From: Bacteroidia bacterium
GTDB lineage: Bacteria; Bacteroidota; Bacteroidia; J057
DNA: 64,000 bases
Direction of reading: 5' to 3'
Assembly (NCBI GenBank): GCA_033391075.1
Contig: JAWPMV010000003.1
Location: 1 to 64,000 of the forward strand
A program made the translations under genes and the position numbers. Below, piece by piece: positions 62,915-64,000 of the stretch. Position 1 is the first letter of the stretch; each line of letters begins with the position of its first letter. A model generated the notes under the pieces. It searched no databases, was not told the DNA's origin, and saw nothing but the letters and a program-made list of their open reading frames with translations.

Positions 62915-63653
62915 GGATGAAATCATCGCTGCCCGCAATTTGCAGCAAATCCTCAAAGACTATCCTGAACAGGTAGAGATTCTGGCAACCCTGAGAAGTG
63001 TTGCCAAAGCGACTGCCTGGTTGAAAGATCATCAGGAAAAAGTAGATTTGGTCCTGATGGATATCCAGCTGACAGATGGAATCAGCTTTGATATTTTTGA
63101 AAAAATAGAGCTGCGAAAACCCATCATTTTTACTACTGCTTTTGATGAATATGCCATACGGGCTTTTAAACTCAATAGCATTGATTATTTGCTAAAACCT
63201 GTGCTTGCCGAAGAACTCTATTCTGCCCTGGATAAATGGAAAGACATCAATCCTCCCAGTCCCCGGATTGACTACCGAAAACTGGCCGAGGAGATTCAGC
63301 TCTACCAACCCAAATACAAACATCGATTTCTGGTAAAAAGGGGAGCCTCGCTCTTTTCTATACCGACCTCTGAGATCGCTTATTTTCATGCCGATGGAAA
63401 TTTGGTCCTCCTACGTACCCTGGATAACAAAAACTATCCTGTCAGTTATTCGCTGGACCAACTAAGCCAGGAACTGGATCCCGAATTCTTCTTTCGCATC
63501 ACCCGCAATGTTCTCATCCATTTCCCGGCTATCAAAAAAGTAAACAGCTATTTCAAAGGCCGACTGAGTCTGGAAGTAGAACCTCCGGCCAAAGAAAACC
63601 TTGTGATCAGTAGTAAAAAAGCCCCTGCCTTTAAGGAATGGCTGGATCGCTAA
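62883..63653 (+). CDS. LytTR response regulator
   Basis: A 256-residue regulator: receiver domain with ILIIEDEIIAARNL, phospho-acceptor Asp60 in VLMDIQLTDG, FTTAFDEYA and YLLKPVLAEELY; LytTR DNA-binding domain at about 155-256 (LVKRGASLFSIPTSEIAYFHADGNLVLLRTLDNKN to FFRITRNVLIHFPAIK). It overlaps its kinase gene and ends the four-gene unit. A convergent gene follows with 1 base between. Confidence 0.93.
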   Translation: MNRSLHILIIEDEIIAARNLQQILKDYPEQVEILATLRSVAKATAWLKDHQEKVDLVLMDIQLTDGISFDIFEKIELRKPIIFTTAFDEYAIRAFKLNSIDYLLKPVLAEELYSALDKWKDINPPSPRIDYRKLAEEIQLYQPKYKHRFLVKRGASLFSIPTSEIAYFHADGNLVLLRTLDNKNYPVSYSLDQLSQELDPEFFFRITRNVLIHFPAIKKVNSYFKGRLSLEVEPPAKENLVISSKKAPAFKEWLDR

Positions 63654-63654
63654 T

Positions 63655-64000
63655 TTATCTCCAAAAACTCAGCTTCAAAGCCCCCCAATAATGAATGGGA
63701 TGATCTGTAGGAGCAAACTCTGCATTCCGGAGAAAAAGACTATAATCCAGCTCCCAATCTTTCCCTTGATAGCAAAGCCCAACGCTAGCCCGATATAGCC
63801 AATTATTTAGGCTTTTGTAGCTAAGTCTGTGGACCGAATACCGGAATTGACCTTGTAGCAGGGCATTGTATCCAACTAGCTCCCCTGCCAGACTGCTATG
63901 GAGGTAAATACCTGTTTTATCAGAAGCTTTATTCGGTATCCAACCGAGTTTCAACTTCAGGCCTGAACCCAGGTATGATCTGTATCCCAAACTAAGTTCA
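63655..64000 (-). CDS. C-terminal part of a probable LpxR-like outer-membrane protein
   Basis: The open frame runs off the window, so only about 114 C-terminal residues are seen. Alternating aromatic and polar residues (LSLGYRSYLGSGLKLKLGW, GYNALLQGQFRYSVHRLSY, LYRASVGLCYQGKDWELDYSLFLRNAEF, HYWGALKLSFWR) and the terminal aromatic-rich strand mark an outer-membrane beta-barrel. The layout resembles the lipid A 3'-O-deacylase LpxR/DUF2219 C-terminus (strand with E-F, then H-W-G and L-S-F), which is inference. Confidence 0.5.
   Translation of the reverse strand, partial: ELSLGYRSYLGSGLKLKLGWIPNKASDKTGIYLHSSLAGELVGYNALLQGQFRYSVHRLSYKSLNNWLYRASVGLCYQGKDWELDYSLFLRNAEFAPTDHPIHYWGALKLSFWR

Overview
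The window reads as chromosomal DNA from a free-living Bacteroidota bacterium. The signs are two proteins with type IX secretion (T9SS) C-terminal sorting domains, many lipoprotein signal peptides ending in a lipobox Cys, LytS/LytTR two-component pairs, PVC-type dehydrogenases, weak or absent Shine-Dalgarno sequences and a moderate G+C content. A member of Saprospiria or Cytophagia is my guess, but nothing here fixes the class. I see no rRNA, tRNA, CRISPR array, insertion sequence or prophage. About 48 protein genes and one decayed gene fill most of the DNA, on both strands.

Layout. 1-6.1 kb: a compact + strand set with the two halves of a Tm-1-like protein (ATP-binding half and TIM-barrel half), a cupin, and a five-domain lipoprotein (dehydrogenase, HEAT, carbohydrate-binding-like, azurin, ThuA). 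6.1-23.2 kb: envelope and secreted enzymes, including a glycerophosphodiesterase, three class C beta-lactamase-like serine hydrolases, a GH5 glucanase, an alpha/beta hydrolase and PD40 propeller proteins, plus an aldo/keto reductase/AraC/hydrolase/amine-oxidase run. 23.4-35.7 kb: proteins of unknown function, a DUF6624 lipoprotein behind a perfect palindrome, a cytochrome-c-fused PVC dehydrogenase, a glycosyltransferase, a T9SS cargo protein, a class V aminotransferase and a c-type cytochrome. 35.7-45.8 kb: a LytS/LytTR pair, small stress or regulatory genes, a 1207-residue secreted endonuclease I with FN3 and lamin-tail repeats, and a leucine-rich-repeat protein.

45.8-53.3 kb: a membrane-anchored putative regulator, then a TetR / small acidic secreted protein / ABC / HlyD / TolC export operon whose ABC ATPase lacks most catalytic signature residues, and a decayed SbtA-type bicarbonate permease. 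53.5-64 kb: an overlapping YHYH/MORN/SCO trio, a candidate structured small RNA, an amidohydrolase, an alkaline phosphatase, a lipoprotein of unknown function, a four-gene unit (DUF5694 protein, M50-like membrane metalloprotease, LytS kinase, LytTR regulator), and the 3' end of a probable LpxR-like outer-membrane protein.

Working together: the window is weighted toward hydrolysis and redox in the periplasm and at the cell surface, with signalling genes next to many of the enzyme genes. The best candidates for undescribed biology are the exporter with the degenerate ATPase and its small acidic partner, the protease/two-component unit, the azurin/ThuA dehydrogenase beside the split Tm-1 pair, and the structured intergenic RNA. 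All functions are read from sequence motifs without database searches.
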